DNA of 64,000 nt from Anniella stebbinsi. Lineage: Eukaryota; Chordata; Lepidosauria; Squamata; Anniellidae. Where the stretch lies: positions 32,802,001-32,866,000 of the forward strand of contig JARDYH010000004.1 of assembly GCA_029215795.1 (NCBI GenBank), written 5' to 3'. The notes beneath the pieces were generated by a model, which worked only from the letters and a program-made list of their open reading frames with translations, was not told where the DNA came from and ran no database searches. This document shows, in pieces, positions 45,972-56,230 of this stretch (within the stretch, counting starts at the first letter, position 1; each line of letters opens with the position of its first letter). The position numbers were made by a program, and so were the translations under genes.

Positions 45972-46349
45972 CAGGGCCGTGCAGAGCTGGTAATATGCCC
46001 AGGCCAGATGGGAAGTGTGTGCCCCCCCATTTTAAACTGCTCATTAAGTATTTTTTAATCAGTGGCACTGATTCAGTGCTAAATACATATATGAACTAGA
46101 ATGGGTTATGAAAATGGTAATGGGAAGAGCTTTTATTCAAGATGTAAGACATCACTTCTTCACATTCAGAATTTCACGACGGACAGCTTCTGCGCTGTTT
46201 CTGCAAGGCGGGCTCCTCGCTTCTCGCTGGGCCGCTTACGCTATGGAAGCAGTAACGTAAGCTAGGGGGGACCTCCTTGTCAGAGTGCCCCTTCAAACTC
46301 GTGGGCCCCAGGCCAGCTGGCCCCACTGCCCCCCCTCTGCATGGCCCTG
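45972..46349. mobile_element. hAT-type MITE (CAGGGCCRTGCAGAG ends), 378 bp
   Basis: The ends are CAGGGCCGTGCAGAGC and, read inward from the right, CAGGGCCATGCAGAGG. The target duplication is TGCAAGTC / TGTAAGTC (45964-45971, 46350-46357; 7 of 8). It is an inverted homologue of 41747-42149, with the two copies differing in their middle parts. Confidence 0.88.
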
Positions 46350-46357
46350 TGTAAGTC

Positions 46358-48437
46358 ACAGGAAGGGGGCAATTTTGCAGTTAGCTAGTTAATACATGGG
46401 AATTTTGAGCATACTAGCTTAGGATCTCCGTAGCCTACATGTGGTTTCCCTCTCCTCCCTCCCTTTCTCTGCCTTCCTCCATTTCTAGGAGCAAATAGCT
46501 TGCTGTCTTGCGTTCCTGCCTGTGTGATGGAACAAAAAATGGACTGAACAAACTCCTTTTGAAACCCTACACTGTACCTGCATTTATATATGCAAGAGTA
46601 CTTGTGAATAAAGCTGTTTTTCTTTCTTCACTAAAGAAAGGTGCAGTCTCCACTTTTTTTAGCCTTTGTGTGCATGTGGGACTGGTAAACACTCATTCCA
46701 TTTTGCCTTTTTGTTTTTTTTCTCTGCTAACTGCCTTTCTAACAAGTGGCAGCAATACCATATAATTCCCATTAATCGGTGGTATCAACAATTTTCAAAT
46801 TGGTCTCTGTGCACACAATCCTGGCAGCTGGATGGGTGGGTGGAGGGGAGAAGACAAACAACACACACAGCACACAGCAGTGCACATGGTTACTCATCCA
46901 GCTAGGGACACATATGCAAGTAGAAGCCTGAATATTTACTGTATTCTGGTGACAAATGTTCTACAGGTATATGTTCCATGGTGCAGTATTAACTGTGGCT
47001 GTCCACCACATGTACATATGGTGATGACCTTGTGTGTGATTTGTGAAGTAGCTTGCAATCAAAACTGGAGGTCAGTAAATAAATAGATTGCTATTTATTT
47101 ACTGACCTACAGTATGTGGGAGATGTAAAGGGAAATGAATATGAGTATCAAACAGGCCTAAGTGAGTTGTGAATTGTAACCAGTTTCCAAAGTTTGATTT
47201 TGCCAACCTAGCTCGAGCGCCTCTGCTAAAAACTAAAATAAAACTAAAATAAGGAATATAAAGTAATTTGCACAACTAACAAGATAAATGAATACTGATG
47301 ATTGTCATGAATTAGAGTTACAAAGATGAAGCTTTTACTTTAAAATCTTCTAGCAATCCCAAATCTGAAGTGCTCATTAATAAGAATACCGGTTATAGAA
47401 TTGCCTCCATCTAAAATTGTTGCTTGGACAGAAAGGTGTAGGACCTTTGATGCTGAAGTATGGAGTTCTTTCATCAGACTTTGAACAAGATGGCTCTCTG
47501 CTGGGATAAAGACTAACCTTTCATATCAGATTCTGCTAATTAACTGGGAAAAGAAAAGACAGGCTTCAATCACTCTTCAAGTGGTGTGTCACAAATGCAT
47601 AGAACTCTCTGAACTCGGTGAAGTGATGAGGCCAGAACTCAAAAAAACTCATTTAATCTGAATTAAAACAGTCTTTTGGAATGAAAAAATCTGGTGAAAC
47701 TGACATGATTAAAATTTGGGAATTATCAGGTGAAATCATTAGGACATATAGCCTGATATCAAGCCTGTAGCCCTGTGCAGCAGATACTATTTTTAAAATC
47801 AATTTCCACAATTGTATTATAAAGCATCTAACAAGCAGGCACCTTTTTTAGTCAGGTTGTGAAACTGACTAGATAGAGTCAACTGATAAGGGATACCTCT
47901 TCACGGCTTATTTGGGTCACCTTTACTTCGTTCTGATGGCATTTTGTACACACAAGCGGGTCGCAGATCAGACGTGCATGCGACTTACGGCTTCCGATTA
48001 AACGTGACTTTTAATGTTTCTCCGATGTTCGTTCGCATTTTGATTGTGTAACCCTCCACTGCCCATTTGAAGTAATGCTAATCGTGGGTTTAGTTTGGTG
48101 GGCAGGGCTTGTGATGTCATGAGTGAATGCCTGCCCCTTCTCTGGCTACCACTCCCAGTTGTGGACAAGGTGGGAGGGGATTGACCCAATGCTTGCTTTG
48201 TCATTTCCTCCCTCCTCCCTCTTCCTTCCTTCTTTTTCTTCCCTTGACTGGACTGTTCAGTAATGGCTGACCTTAAGTTACCAGTACTTAAAGTAAAGTT
48301 TCTTTTAAATCTCCATTGGAATCTTTCTTTTGTCGAGACGCGCGGTTACTCACATGGAGCTGGTTCTACAGGAAGTAAAGGGGTTGGAATAAGGATGCGC
48401 GTTGCTCATTTTGAGTATAATTTGAGGTGTGTTAATA
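46358..48437. other. Non-coding DNA, mostly unclassified
   Basis: No gene. At 47690-47745 and 47853-47885 there are two blocks ('tctggtgaaactgacatgat...gggaattatcaggtgaaat' and 'caggttgtgaaactgactagatagag') that resemble 50402-50465 ('tctggttgtgaaattgactggatgg...ggaattctcaagtgaaat'). From about 47940 the sequence becomes CpG-richer (gcgggtcgcagatcagacgtgc). Confidence 0.4.
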
Positions 48438-48727
48438 TTTATTTATTTATTTATTTATTACATTTGTATACTGCCCCATAGCCAAAGCTCTCTGGGTGGT
48501 TTACATAGGATTAAAACAATTAAAAACAATATACAAAAATTTAAACAGCAAAATCATACAACATACACACAATACACACATACATTTAAAACTGCTACAA
48601 CAGCCCCAAAAGCTACAAAAACAAAAACAAACCCAGGCTCCTCAGATATTGCCAAATGCCTGAGAGAAGAGGAAAGTCTTGACCTGGCGCCGAAAAGATA
48701 ACAATGTTGGCGCCAGGCGGGCCTCCC
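48438..48727 (-). repeat. L2-like LINE 3' end (antisense)
   Basis: Starts with a TTTA repeat, then 'catttgtatactgccccatagccaaagctctctgggtgg'. It continues into coding text 'agaagaggaaagtcttgacctggcgccgaaaagataacaatgttggcgcc', the reverse complement of 45475-45540. Same subfamily as the 43.4-kb copy. Confidence 0.88.
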
Positions 48728-48962
48728 CCTGCTCCCTTGTTGGGATCCTGGCTGGAAAAAGGCAGGGAAACTTGTCTCTGTGCAGTGAAAGTGAGTTCCT
48801 ACCATTGAGCTGTCGTCATGCATGCTGTTACTCAGGAGTAAGGGGCATTAAGCAGGTGGGGGGAACTAGCTCCACGGGAAGCGTGGCACAGGATCGGGGA
48901 TCGCGCTTCGTATCTACTCCTGTTACCTCCCCCCTCCCTTCTGTCATTGCTTTACCAGGAAG

Positions 48963-48965
<3 letters not shown>

Positions 48966-49004
<39 letters not shown>

Positions 49005-49026
49005 GTTATTGTGTGTGTGTAATTAT
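48966..49026. repeat. GT dinucleotide microsatellite
   Basis: About 18-19 uninterrupted GT units, then a broken continuation. Confidence 0.95.
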
Positions 49027-49069
49027 GTGTGTGTATCGCACCAAAAAGACCATTTAGTACTGAGAAACC

Positions 49070-50400
49070 ACTGCAATATCTTTATTCTAGAAATGGTTAC
49101 AGGCACAAGCCCATTGCAAAGTGTGGGCGGAGTAATCCAAAAGACATGACGCAGGGAGGAATAGGGGGGCGGACACTCCGTGGGCAGGTGCTCGCCATGG
49201 CCATCCAGAATATGGAAAAATTTTGCTTTTATGGTTTTACAATATGGTTACATGTGGCCAAAATCCCATTGAGAGTGTGGCCGGAGCAATCTGAAAGGCA
49301 CAGCGCAACTGGGGAAAACACAGGGGATTGGGCGGAACGCACTGAACAAACGCAACGTCCGAGCCAACTCACCCATGTTGTGGTGTCCTCTGCCGGGCTG
49401 TTCATTCAAATGGCACTGCCAGTTGCCAGAGTGGAACCAGAGAAAATGCACGCCACAGTATACGCTCCAGTCTCCTCATTCTTCGCAGAAGGTGACGCAA
49501 TTGGTAGGTTATTAAGCAGAGTGAATGGGTGGGGGGAAAAGGACATCAGTGCCATCCATTTTTTTTTGTGGCCAGCGTTCATCCCTCCCCCGCTCCCTCA
49601 TTACCAGTCATCCACCTCTGCAACACATATAGAACAGGTTATGGCATGGCGAGGTTGCAGTCTAGCCCGCACAGCATTGGGCATTCCAGAACCATTGCTA
49701 GCTGGCATCTCGGGGTCAGGAGACAGGCAGAATAATGGGAAGTTTGTATGGAACTGGGACATCAGTGTGAAATGCAACATGGTAATGGAAAGGCAACACA
49801 AACATATGCACTTGAAGCAGCACGTTTCCAAGAGGGTTGCTAGGGCACAGGAGATAAGGGGCAGCTGCCGCAAGAGTGGTGAGGTGGGAGTGTACAGTGG
49901 CGGATTCTTTGCAGGTGGAATGGGGTGAAGACGCTCCGTGGGCAGGTTCTTGCCAGGGCCATCCAGTACCTGGAAAAATGATGTTTTAATGGTTTTATAA
50001 TAGGTCTCAAAGCCAATGCTGCCCTGCTAACAACTGTAATTGTAGGAACAACCAATGTTTAGCAATTGTACCCACATGCGAAGTCACGCGCGATCGTGAT
50101 TGGACAGGAAATGGCGATAGTCAGGTGGGTGGGGTTAACAAATGGCAGGAAAGTCCAGGGGAGGTACCATCAGGAGACAGGGCGGTGCTTTCGTCAATTT
50201 TCCCACGTTCAGCCATACACCCCTGAACCGACTCTTCAGCGAAACTCCGCATATAAACAGTTGTAAGGTGCATTTTATGATGGCCGTAATTCGCCTTAAC
50301 GGCTCTCTTCTAGCGCTGTTAGACGTAAATACGATTATAGGAAAAAGTGCATATTATCATAAACAGGCGCCAAAGAGACGTTGTGTAGACCCCCCCCCCC
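49070..50400. repeat. Unclassified CpG-containing region with internal direct repeats
   Basis: Module A ('cccattgcaaagtgtgggcggagtaatccaaaaggc'-like) occurs at about 49109 and 49265. Module B ('ctccgtgggcaggtgctcgcc...ggccatccagaatatggaaaaatttt...ttatggttttacaata') occurs at about 49175 and 49932. The right end ('aaacaggcgccaaagagacgttgtgtagaccccc'), read inward, resembles the left end of the CpG-rich MITE at 40922. I infer a decayed DNA transposon. The matching left end was not found, perhaps because of the LINE tail at 48.4-48.7 kb. Confidence 0.45.
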
Positions 50401-51094
50401 CCAAGATCTGGTTGTGAAATTGACTGGATGGAGGATCTGGAATTCTCAAGTGAAATAGATGATTGTCTAACTATGTTTATAAAGTTGTAAGCTTGGCTGG
50501 AATCTTCCTGCCTTGTGCCACAGGTAATCTCCCCCCTTTTTTTGCAACAGTTTTGCTTAAATACTGTAAAACACATGCATGCACACGTACAAAAGAGGGT
50601 ACTAAAATGGCTCTGTCAAGCACCCACTTCAAAATATCAGGAGTATGTGTGATGGCTGTGAAGAATAGGAGGGGAAAACTCTATCCACTTGGACCAAACA
50701 TAATGAGATGCACATACCCCCAAAGCACTCCCTCACAAGTCTGGATGGTTACAGTGAAAAAAGCAATGATTTTGTAATGCTAGGAGCTCTCTGTATTGCA
50801 GCACCTTTGAATAGCTGTTTCTGAAAAATGCGATAAGCTTTCTAAGATGTATTTAGTTACTACACAGGAACTATTCCAATGGAAGTACTGAGAGGACAGG
50901 CAATCATAGCAGAATCGCTCTGAGTTTAACAAGAAAGTGGGTGGGTAATTAATCTGACCCCATTTTAAAGGCTTTTATGTTATGAATCTTGCCCTTTTGT
51001 ATTCAGAATGAATGCAGGCACCTGTCTAACATCAAATCCCAAACTTTTTTGTGTGACCAATCAATTATTTGGTTAAAACCATAGATTATCACAA
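50401..51094. other. Non-coding DNA, nothing recognised
   Basis: No gene or clear repeat apart from the block at 50402-50465 that resembles 47.69 kb. Confidence 0.45.
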
Positions 51095-51185
51095 ATGAGG
51101 AACTATGTGCAGGGTTGCATTGAACAGGGGGTTGGACTTGATGGCCTTATAGGCCCCTTCCAACTCTTCTATTCTATGATTCAAT
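51095..51185 (+). repeat. CR1 LINE 3' terminus (ATTCTATG type)
   Basis: 'gggttggacttgatggcctta', 'aggccccttccaactcttct' and the octamer ending attctatgattc are the classical sauropsid CR1 3' end. Only the terminal ~90 bp is present. Confidence 0.85.
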
Positions 51186-51201
51186 GTGACAATTTACATA
51201 T

Positions 51202-51665
51202 CATAAGAACATAAGAAAAGAGCCAGTATGGTGCAATAGTTAGAGTATTGAGCTAGGGCTCTGGAGATCCAGGTTAAAGTCCCTCCTTGGCCACGAAGCT
51301 CACTTGTTGACTTTGGGCCAATCACTAACTCTCAGCCTAACCTACCTCACAAAATTGTTGTCAGAAAAACATGGAGAGGAAGATGATAACGTACACTTCC
51401 TTGGGTTCTTTGGAGAAAAGGTGGAATACAAATATAACAAATAAATAAATAAGAAGTGCCCTGCTGGATTAGATCAAAGATGCCTCTGGTTTCTAACAGT
51501 AGCCTTCAAGAAACCCACAAGTAGGGCATGAAGGCAGCCCCACCTCACTATTGCCCACAAGCAATCCACACTCAGTAGCATGGTAACTTTGAAAATGGGG
51601 GTGCCACATAGCCCTCATGGCTAATACTAGGTATATTTTGGCATATCATCCATAATTCTGCAGGT
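51202..51665 (-). repeat. CR1/L3-type LINE 3' end (antisense), split by a SINE
   Basis: 'tcataagaacataagaa' (51201-51217) resumes at 51449 as 'ataagaagtgccctgctggattagatcaaag'. It continues through 'cccacctcactattgcccacaagcaatccac' to 'ccctcatggctaatactaggtat'. The SINE between 51218 and 51448 is inserted in the terminal repeat. Confidence 0.8.
51218..51448 (+). mobile_element. tRNA-derived SINE (Sauria/Squam-like)
   Basis: The head reads agagccagtatggtgcaatagttagagta (A-box region), with the B box ggttaaagtccct. The conserved body follows: 'gactttgggccaatcactaactctcagcctaacctacctcac'. The tail is aacaaataaataaata. Flanking ataagaa words (51211-51217, 51449-51455) are the target duplication inside a CR1/L3 tail. 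Confidence 0.85.
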
Positions 51666-52299
51666 CCTTAAAGTAAACTGTGTTCATCACATTATGTAAC
51701 ATTAGATGGCACAAACTTATGACCAATTGTTTGTGCTGCTACTGTAAACAGAGCCAGCTTAAGTGTTTGGAACATGAGTAAATATCTCTTTTCCTTGAAG
51801 CCCCTTTGCTTTTGCTGATTACAGTGTTAAGAAGAGATTGATTTCTATACACAAAATAATTGTTTTAATATATTTGAAACATTAATGAATACATGCTTGA
51901 TCTTGCTTATAATAAATTAACTGACAGAGAAGGGAGAGATAAATCAACTGACTGAGAAAGGACCAGTGAAATCTATTTTCTTTATGAAAGCTTACATCTT
52001 TGATGAAGGGAGATTCAGCTATGGCTTACGGCAGCCCAGTTGCTTACTCATTACCCTTTCAAAAGTTAATCAGTCCACCACTCCCTCTTTATGTTCCTCC
52101 AACAGTGCTTCCTGACTTTTTAAAAAATGGCTGAATAAGCATTTGTTCTTCTCTCTTTTCACTGCTATCAGGCAATGCAGACCTGTCCTTCTTCACCACC
52201 GAAAGTCAACCACAAAGCTTGGGGGGAGGGAAGAGCCATCTTTCCCCTCTCTCATGTAGATTGTGGGCACCTCATTTCCTACCAATCTTTCTTGAATTT
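51666..52299. other. Non-coding DNA, nothing recognised
   Basis: AT-rich sequence with no gene or repeat recognised. Confidence 0.45.
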
Positions 52300-52537
52300 A
52301 TTTGTTTATTATTATTATTGCATTTATATCCCATCTTTTTTCTTCCAAGGTACCCAAGGTGGCTTACATAATCCTCCTCCTCTCCATTTTATCCTCACAA
52401 CAACAACCCTGTGAGGTAGGTTGGGCTGAGAGTCTGTGACTGGCCCAAAGTCGCTTAGTGGGTTTCCATAGCTGAGTGGGGACTAGAACCCAATCCAACA
52501 CATTAGCCCCAACACCACACTGGCCCTTCTCACTTGA
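52300..52537 (-). mobile_element. tRNA-derived SINE (antisense)
   Basis: On the minus strand: gagaagggccagtgtggtgt (A-box side), B box gggttctagtcccc (fits GGTTCRANTCC), 'ctttgggccagtcacagactctcagcccaacctacctcacagggttgttgttgtgagg', 'gtaagccaccttgggtacc', then an ATT-rich tail. CTTGAA occurs at both flanks. The body matches the SINE at 51.2 kb. Confidence 0.85.
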
Positions 52538-52763
52538 ACTGTATCAACCAATGGAAAATAACTGACACATCACGGAATGGATTCTAAGCCACCTTTTTTC
52601 ACCAGTCTGTTACACATAGGCTAGACTAAGCACTTAACAAGGACAAGGGTGAGACCGGTGTATAGAAATTGGAAGTTAAATACAGCAAAATGTATTCAAG
52701 AGATGACATGGTTTGGCAGCCACTGGTAAGGACAGGATGCCTTAGTGATGAATAAGTGTTTAA

Positions 52764-54484
52764 TCAGGATCTCCAGTGTCTGGCATTACATGCTGTATTA
52801 ACATTTATTATATTTCTATTGATCTCGTCAGCTTCCTGCCGCAGCCTATCCACAGCGATGGCTGCGGCATCCTCACCCGCCTGGGGGAGATCGGGGTGCT
52901 CGGCCAGTAACACGTCCCCACGGGACTTGCAGATGTTGTGCAGGATGCAGCAGCACACCATCACGTCTGGAATGATGTCGGCCTGCAAGTCTAGCAAGCT
53001 AAACAGGGAGCGCCAACGCTCCTTCAGACGCCCAAAGGCACGCTCCATGGGCAGGTGGGCACGGCAATGGTAGTAGTTGTATTTACGTTGGTGCGGGGGT
53101 AGCGGTACGGGGCCATCAGCCACGATTGCAGGGAGAATGCCTAGTCGGCAAGGAGGAGCGGACCCACCACAAGGCCGCACACAGAAGCCGGCCCGGAAGT
53201 CAGGAAGCGCCCCGATGTCAGCTTGGCAGCCAGGGGGGAGTTCCAGAAGACGGTCGTGTCGTGGCTCCGCCCAGATACGCCCGCATAGACGTCCATGAAG
53301 CTGCCCTTGGCATCCACCACCACCTGGAGAACCATGCTGTAGAAATGCTTGCGGTTGTAGTACTCCTCGCCACGGGAGGGGGCCCCCAGAATGCATACGT
53401 GGGTCGAGTCCATCACCCCCACCGCCCGCGGGAAGCCCAGGGCATGGAAGCCACGCATGTTCCCCTTCTCGGCCCCGATCTGGATGACGTTGGCCAGGTG
53501 CAGCTAGTTTAGCACGCTCTCAGTCTCATGGAAAATCTCACACGCGGTGGACACGGCCACCCCGAAGATGGTCGACAGCGGCAGGTAGCCCACGTTGAAC
53601 GCCAGCTTGTGCAGTGTCAGGGCAAGGTGATGAGAAACAGGAATGCTCGGGCACATGTTGGTACACCCCCGCTGCAGGACTGGGGCCACCTCAGCCACTA
53701 GCACCTCGAATGTCACGTGGGACATGCAGAAGCTCCCACAGAAGTGCTCGTCGTCCCAGTCCTCCCAGTCCTCCAAGTCCTGCATCTCCTTCCATACGGC
53801 ATCCGTCTGGGGAAATACCCAGCGGCGGACAGTCTCGCGCTCAGCATGAAGCTCAGCCGATATCAACAGGGGGGGTGCGCGGTGTAGGGCTTCCTTGGCC
53901 GTGCCTCCGTCCAGCATGTCCGCAATCATCATGGCCGCTTCACGGTGGTGGATCACTGGCAGGATGGCAGCCCGGAGACAAGGCACTGCCTCTGCTGCGC
54001 CAAGGGGCCAGCGGAGGGCCTCCATTCCGAACACTGGCTCCGGGGGCAAGGCCCCACTCAGGCGCCTCAGCCGGGCATGTAACAAGTCCTCCACCTTGCT
54101 GTCGCGGTAGTTCTGCATGACCTCCTGGATCGCCCCCTGCAAGCAGGCCATGGCGAGCCCCCTCCGCTCCATAGTTACCAATGCTGGGGTGGCCAGAGGG
54201 GGGGCAGGCAGGATGGGAGGAGTGGTGGGCATGAAGGAGCAGGAGGGCGGAGGGAGGTGCGGCAAAGCTGGCAGCATGGGACTGCCAACTACGCTAGCGT
54301 GGGAATGGGAGGGCAGGAGGATTTGTTTTGGTTGTAGCGCACCTGCAAGATAGAGGGGAGTGAAAGGAAGTGGCCACAGTGGGGTGTGCAAAGGGTAAAT
54401 GGCACAGCAGGACAAGGCTAAGCTATGACTGAGGGGGGATGGGCGAGGGCCTCCATGCCGGCAGAAGGGCCTACGGCCAGCCAT
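52764..54484 (-). pseudogene. Harbinger (HARBI1-like) DDE transposase, broken
   Basis: It would cut and paste the element with the Myb-like partner. The upstream part (54484-53505) has a proline-rich, probably untranslated start; a likely initiator is the M of MERRGLAMACLQG at about 54171. The helix-turn-helix region is SHHLALTLHKLAFNVGYLPL near 53640-53580. Then come an in-frame TAG at 53502-53504 and the nuclease core: AVGVMDSTHV (first Asp, 53408-53410), YYNRKHFYSMVLQVVVDAKG and SGRSHDTTVFWNS (second Asp, 53258-53260). A second in-frame TAG lies at 53138-53140. A frameshift near 53075 leads to HLPMERAFGRLKERW (Glu, 53043-53045) and the usual ILHNIC ending. The triad is preserved, but two stops and a frameshift kill the gene. 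Confidence 0.92.
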
Positions 54485-54908
54485 TGATCAGACAGTGGCA
54501 ACGCCGGACGCTTTGTTCCAGACATCGAATGCGACATATGACTTCTCCCAGGGCCACCTCCAGAGTGTGGAGACGCCGTGCCTTTTGGGCCCTCCGCCTT
54601 CTGTGGATGGCACGGAGGAGGGAGCGCAATTTCCCTTGGAGGCGAGAACAGAAGGGGGGAGGGGAGGGAGGGACAGCTATCAGTGACACGGAGGCCACAG
54701 CAACACCCACGCACCCTGCCCGACTGCCCTGTAACCCACCTCCACGCCGAAGGCCCTGCGGCGTCAGACAATGCGGCCTGCGCGGAGCCCCTGGACCTGT
54801 AGGGTGATGCCATCTCGACTGGGGTTGGCTGCAATGAAGGGAGATGGGGCCGGGAACGAGAGGCATCCAGGGTGTGCTACAGTGTTGCAAAGGGATGCCG
54901 ATGGACAT
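54485..54908 (-). pseudogene. Coding remnant between the two Harbinger genes, coiled-coil-like end
   Basis: A 145-codon minus-strand frame (54908-54471) ends in a basic, heptad-like stretch (LRSLLRAIHRRRRAQKARRL, then LEVALGEVICRIRCLEQSVR). The start is proline/serine-rich and probably not translated. It may be an exon of either transposon gene, for example an N-terminal exon of the transposase, or the end of the Myb-side protein. Neither can be decided from the sequence. Confidence 0.4.
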
Positions 54909-55064
54909 GGCCTTGAGCGTCCAGAACGGGCCGAGGGAGGCGCCGGCCAGAGGGATGGGGATCTAAAGGGGCCTTATCAAGAATAGGGATGGGGCAGATC
55001 AACAACTGTATACCCCTATGGTCCCTCGGCGGATGGGCCTAGGGACCTGTAGGATGACCATGGC

Positions 55065-55650
55065 TTAGGCCATGGCATCCTGGGAGAGTCTTTCCACCCC
55101 CTCCTCGTCCTCCTTCTCTGCCTCCTCCCGCTCCTCCTCTCCCTCTTCATCGGAGTCTGGTGGGATGTCGAGGACCCTCTTCGCCCGGCTGCCTACGCGC
55201 CGCTGCTCCTGCCCTCTGGCCATCCCCTGCCTTCCTTGAGGCACCTGCTGCTGCCGGCGCTGCATGTGGGGCCCAATATGCTGTGGCTAATGGCGGTGGC
55301 AGGTACTGCTGTGGTGGCGGCGGTGGCATGTATCCGTATGGTGCCATGTAGGGGGCGGGCTGCGGGGACCCATGGTAGGCACCCCGGAATGATTGGGCGA
55401 GCTCCCTGAGCACCTCGGTTTGGTGGTCAATGGTTGCTGTGCACTCCAGCATGCCTCGGTCGATGATGGCATCGGTGGCCGCCATGGCCTCGGACATCCC
55501 GTTGACATGGTTTTCTAGACCTTGATGCACGTCCCTCCCCACCTCCCGTATGGCTTGGGCGCAATCTTCCACAGCTTGAGTGGCCGTGTGCGTGGCCCAC
55601 ACAGTGAGGACGTGCTCCTTGGTGCGCCTGGCCTCCTCCTCGCCCGCCAT
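55065..55650 (-). pseudogene. C-terminal part of the Harbinger accessory protein, frameshifted
   Basis: A 167-codon frame (55650-55147) has a helical start (VLTVWATHTATQAVEDCAQA, VGRDVHQGLENHVNGMSEAM, RGMLECTATIDHQTEVLREL) and a Pro/Tyr/Ala-rich middle (YGYMPPPPPQQYLPPP). A shifted frame (55265-55065) supplies an acidic end (DSDEEGEEEREEAEKEDEEG). Upstream coding text (RNRREADRLQVARELV, about 56190-56095) is cut off from it by about 430 bp of inserted DNA. The role is inferred: C-terminal interaction part of the Myb-like protein. Confidence 0.55.
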
Positions 55651-55654
55651 GTGT

Positions 55655-56085
55655 GTGAACAGCCCATGGATATGTTGAGGAAAATTCCAGATACAAAGTG
55701 GATTGAAAGAAAGTTATTAAATCTAGGTCCGAAGGACACAGCCAGCTGCAAGCAATATGTTGAGGGAGTATACTGGAGGTCAGCCCGATTATTGCTTAAG
55801 CATCAGCATAAGATAAGTCAGGTTGTGCAGGGTGGGGCTGGTATGTAGAACGTATAAAAGTGAGTCTAATTTGAAAGACTTTGTGGGAGACGTTTGATGA
55901 GAGGAGGTCGGACTAGATGATTTTGGACAGGAGGAGAATTGTGTAAATATCTGATGGAAAAACGTTGTGCTGTAAATAGATTGGACCACTAGTAAACAAC
56001 TCTGTATTATACACGAGAAGTTGGTGTGTGAGTATTCCTTGCATCAGAGACTCTTATTGAACCAAGTGCTAACACAAACGCTAGC
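55655..56085 (+). mobile_element. Probable solo LTR inserted in the Harbinger accessory gene
   Basis: About 430 bp of AT-rich, non-coding sequence interrupts the GC-rich coding DNA. It starts tgtgtgaacagcccatgg (or at tgttgaggaaaa, 55673) and ends ...caagtgctaacaca. The ends pair as short inverted termini (tgtgt-a-ca / tg-ta-caca). It holds a TATA box (cgtataaaag, about 55850-55859). A retroviral-like LTR is the simplest reading. No 4-6-bp target duplication could be identified, and no internal viral genes are present. Confidence 0.5.
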
Positions 56086-56230
56086 TGCGTTTGGCCCTTT
56101 TGCTTCCAATTCCTCAACACCCCTGTTGTCTCCGTGGCCGTGACCAACTCCCTCGCCACCTGCAGCCGGTCTGCCTCACGCCTGTTGCGCATCCGGACAC
56201 ACCTCTGCGCGTTGGTCAGGGGATGTGCTT

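Noticed and set aside
47690..50465. LTR-like direct repeats flanking a 2.5-kb element
   Set aside because: The similar blocks are short (about 30-60 bp), diverged, occur more than once on the left and lack TG...CA ends.
53614..54120. Plus-strand frames over the Harbinger transposase (also 54439-54807, 53126-53512)
   Set aside because: Shadows of GC-rich minus-strand coding DNA; only the minus strand shows HARBI1 motifs.
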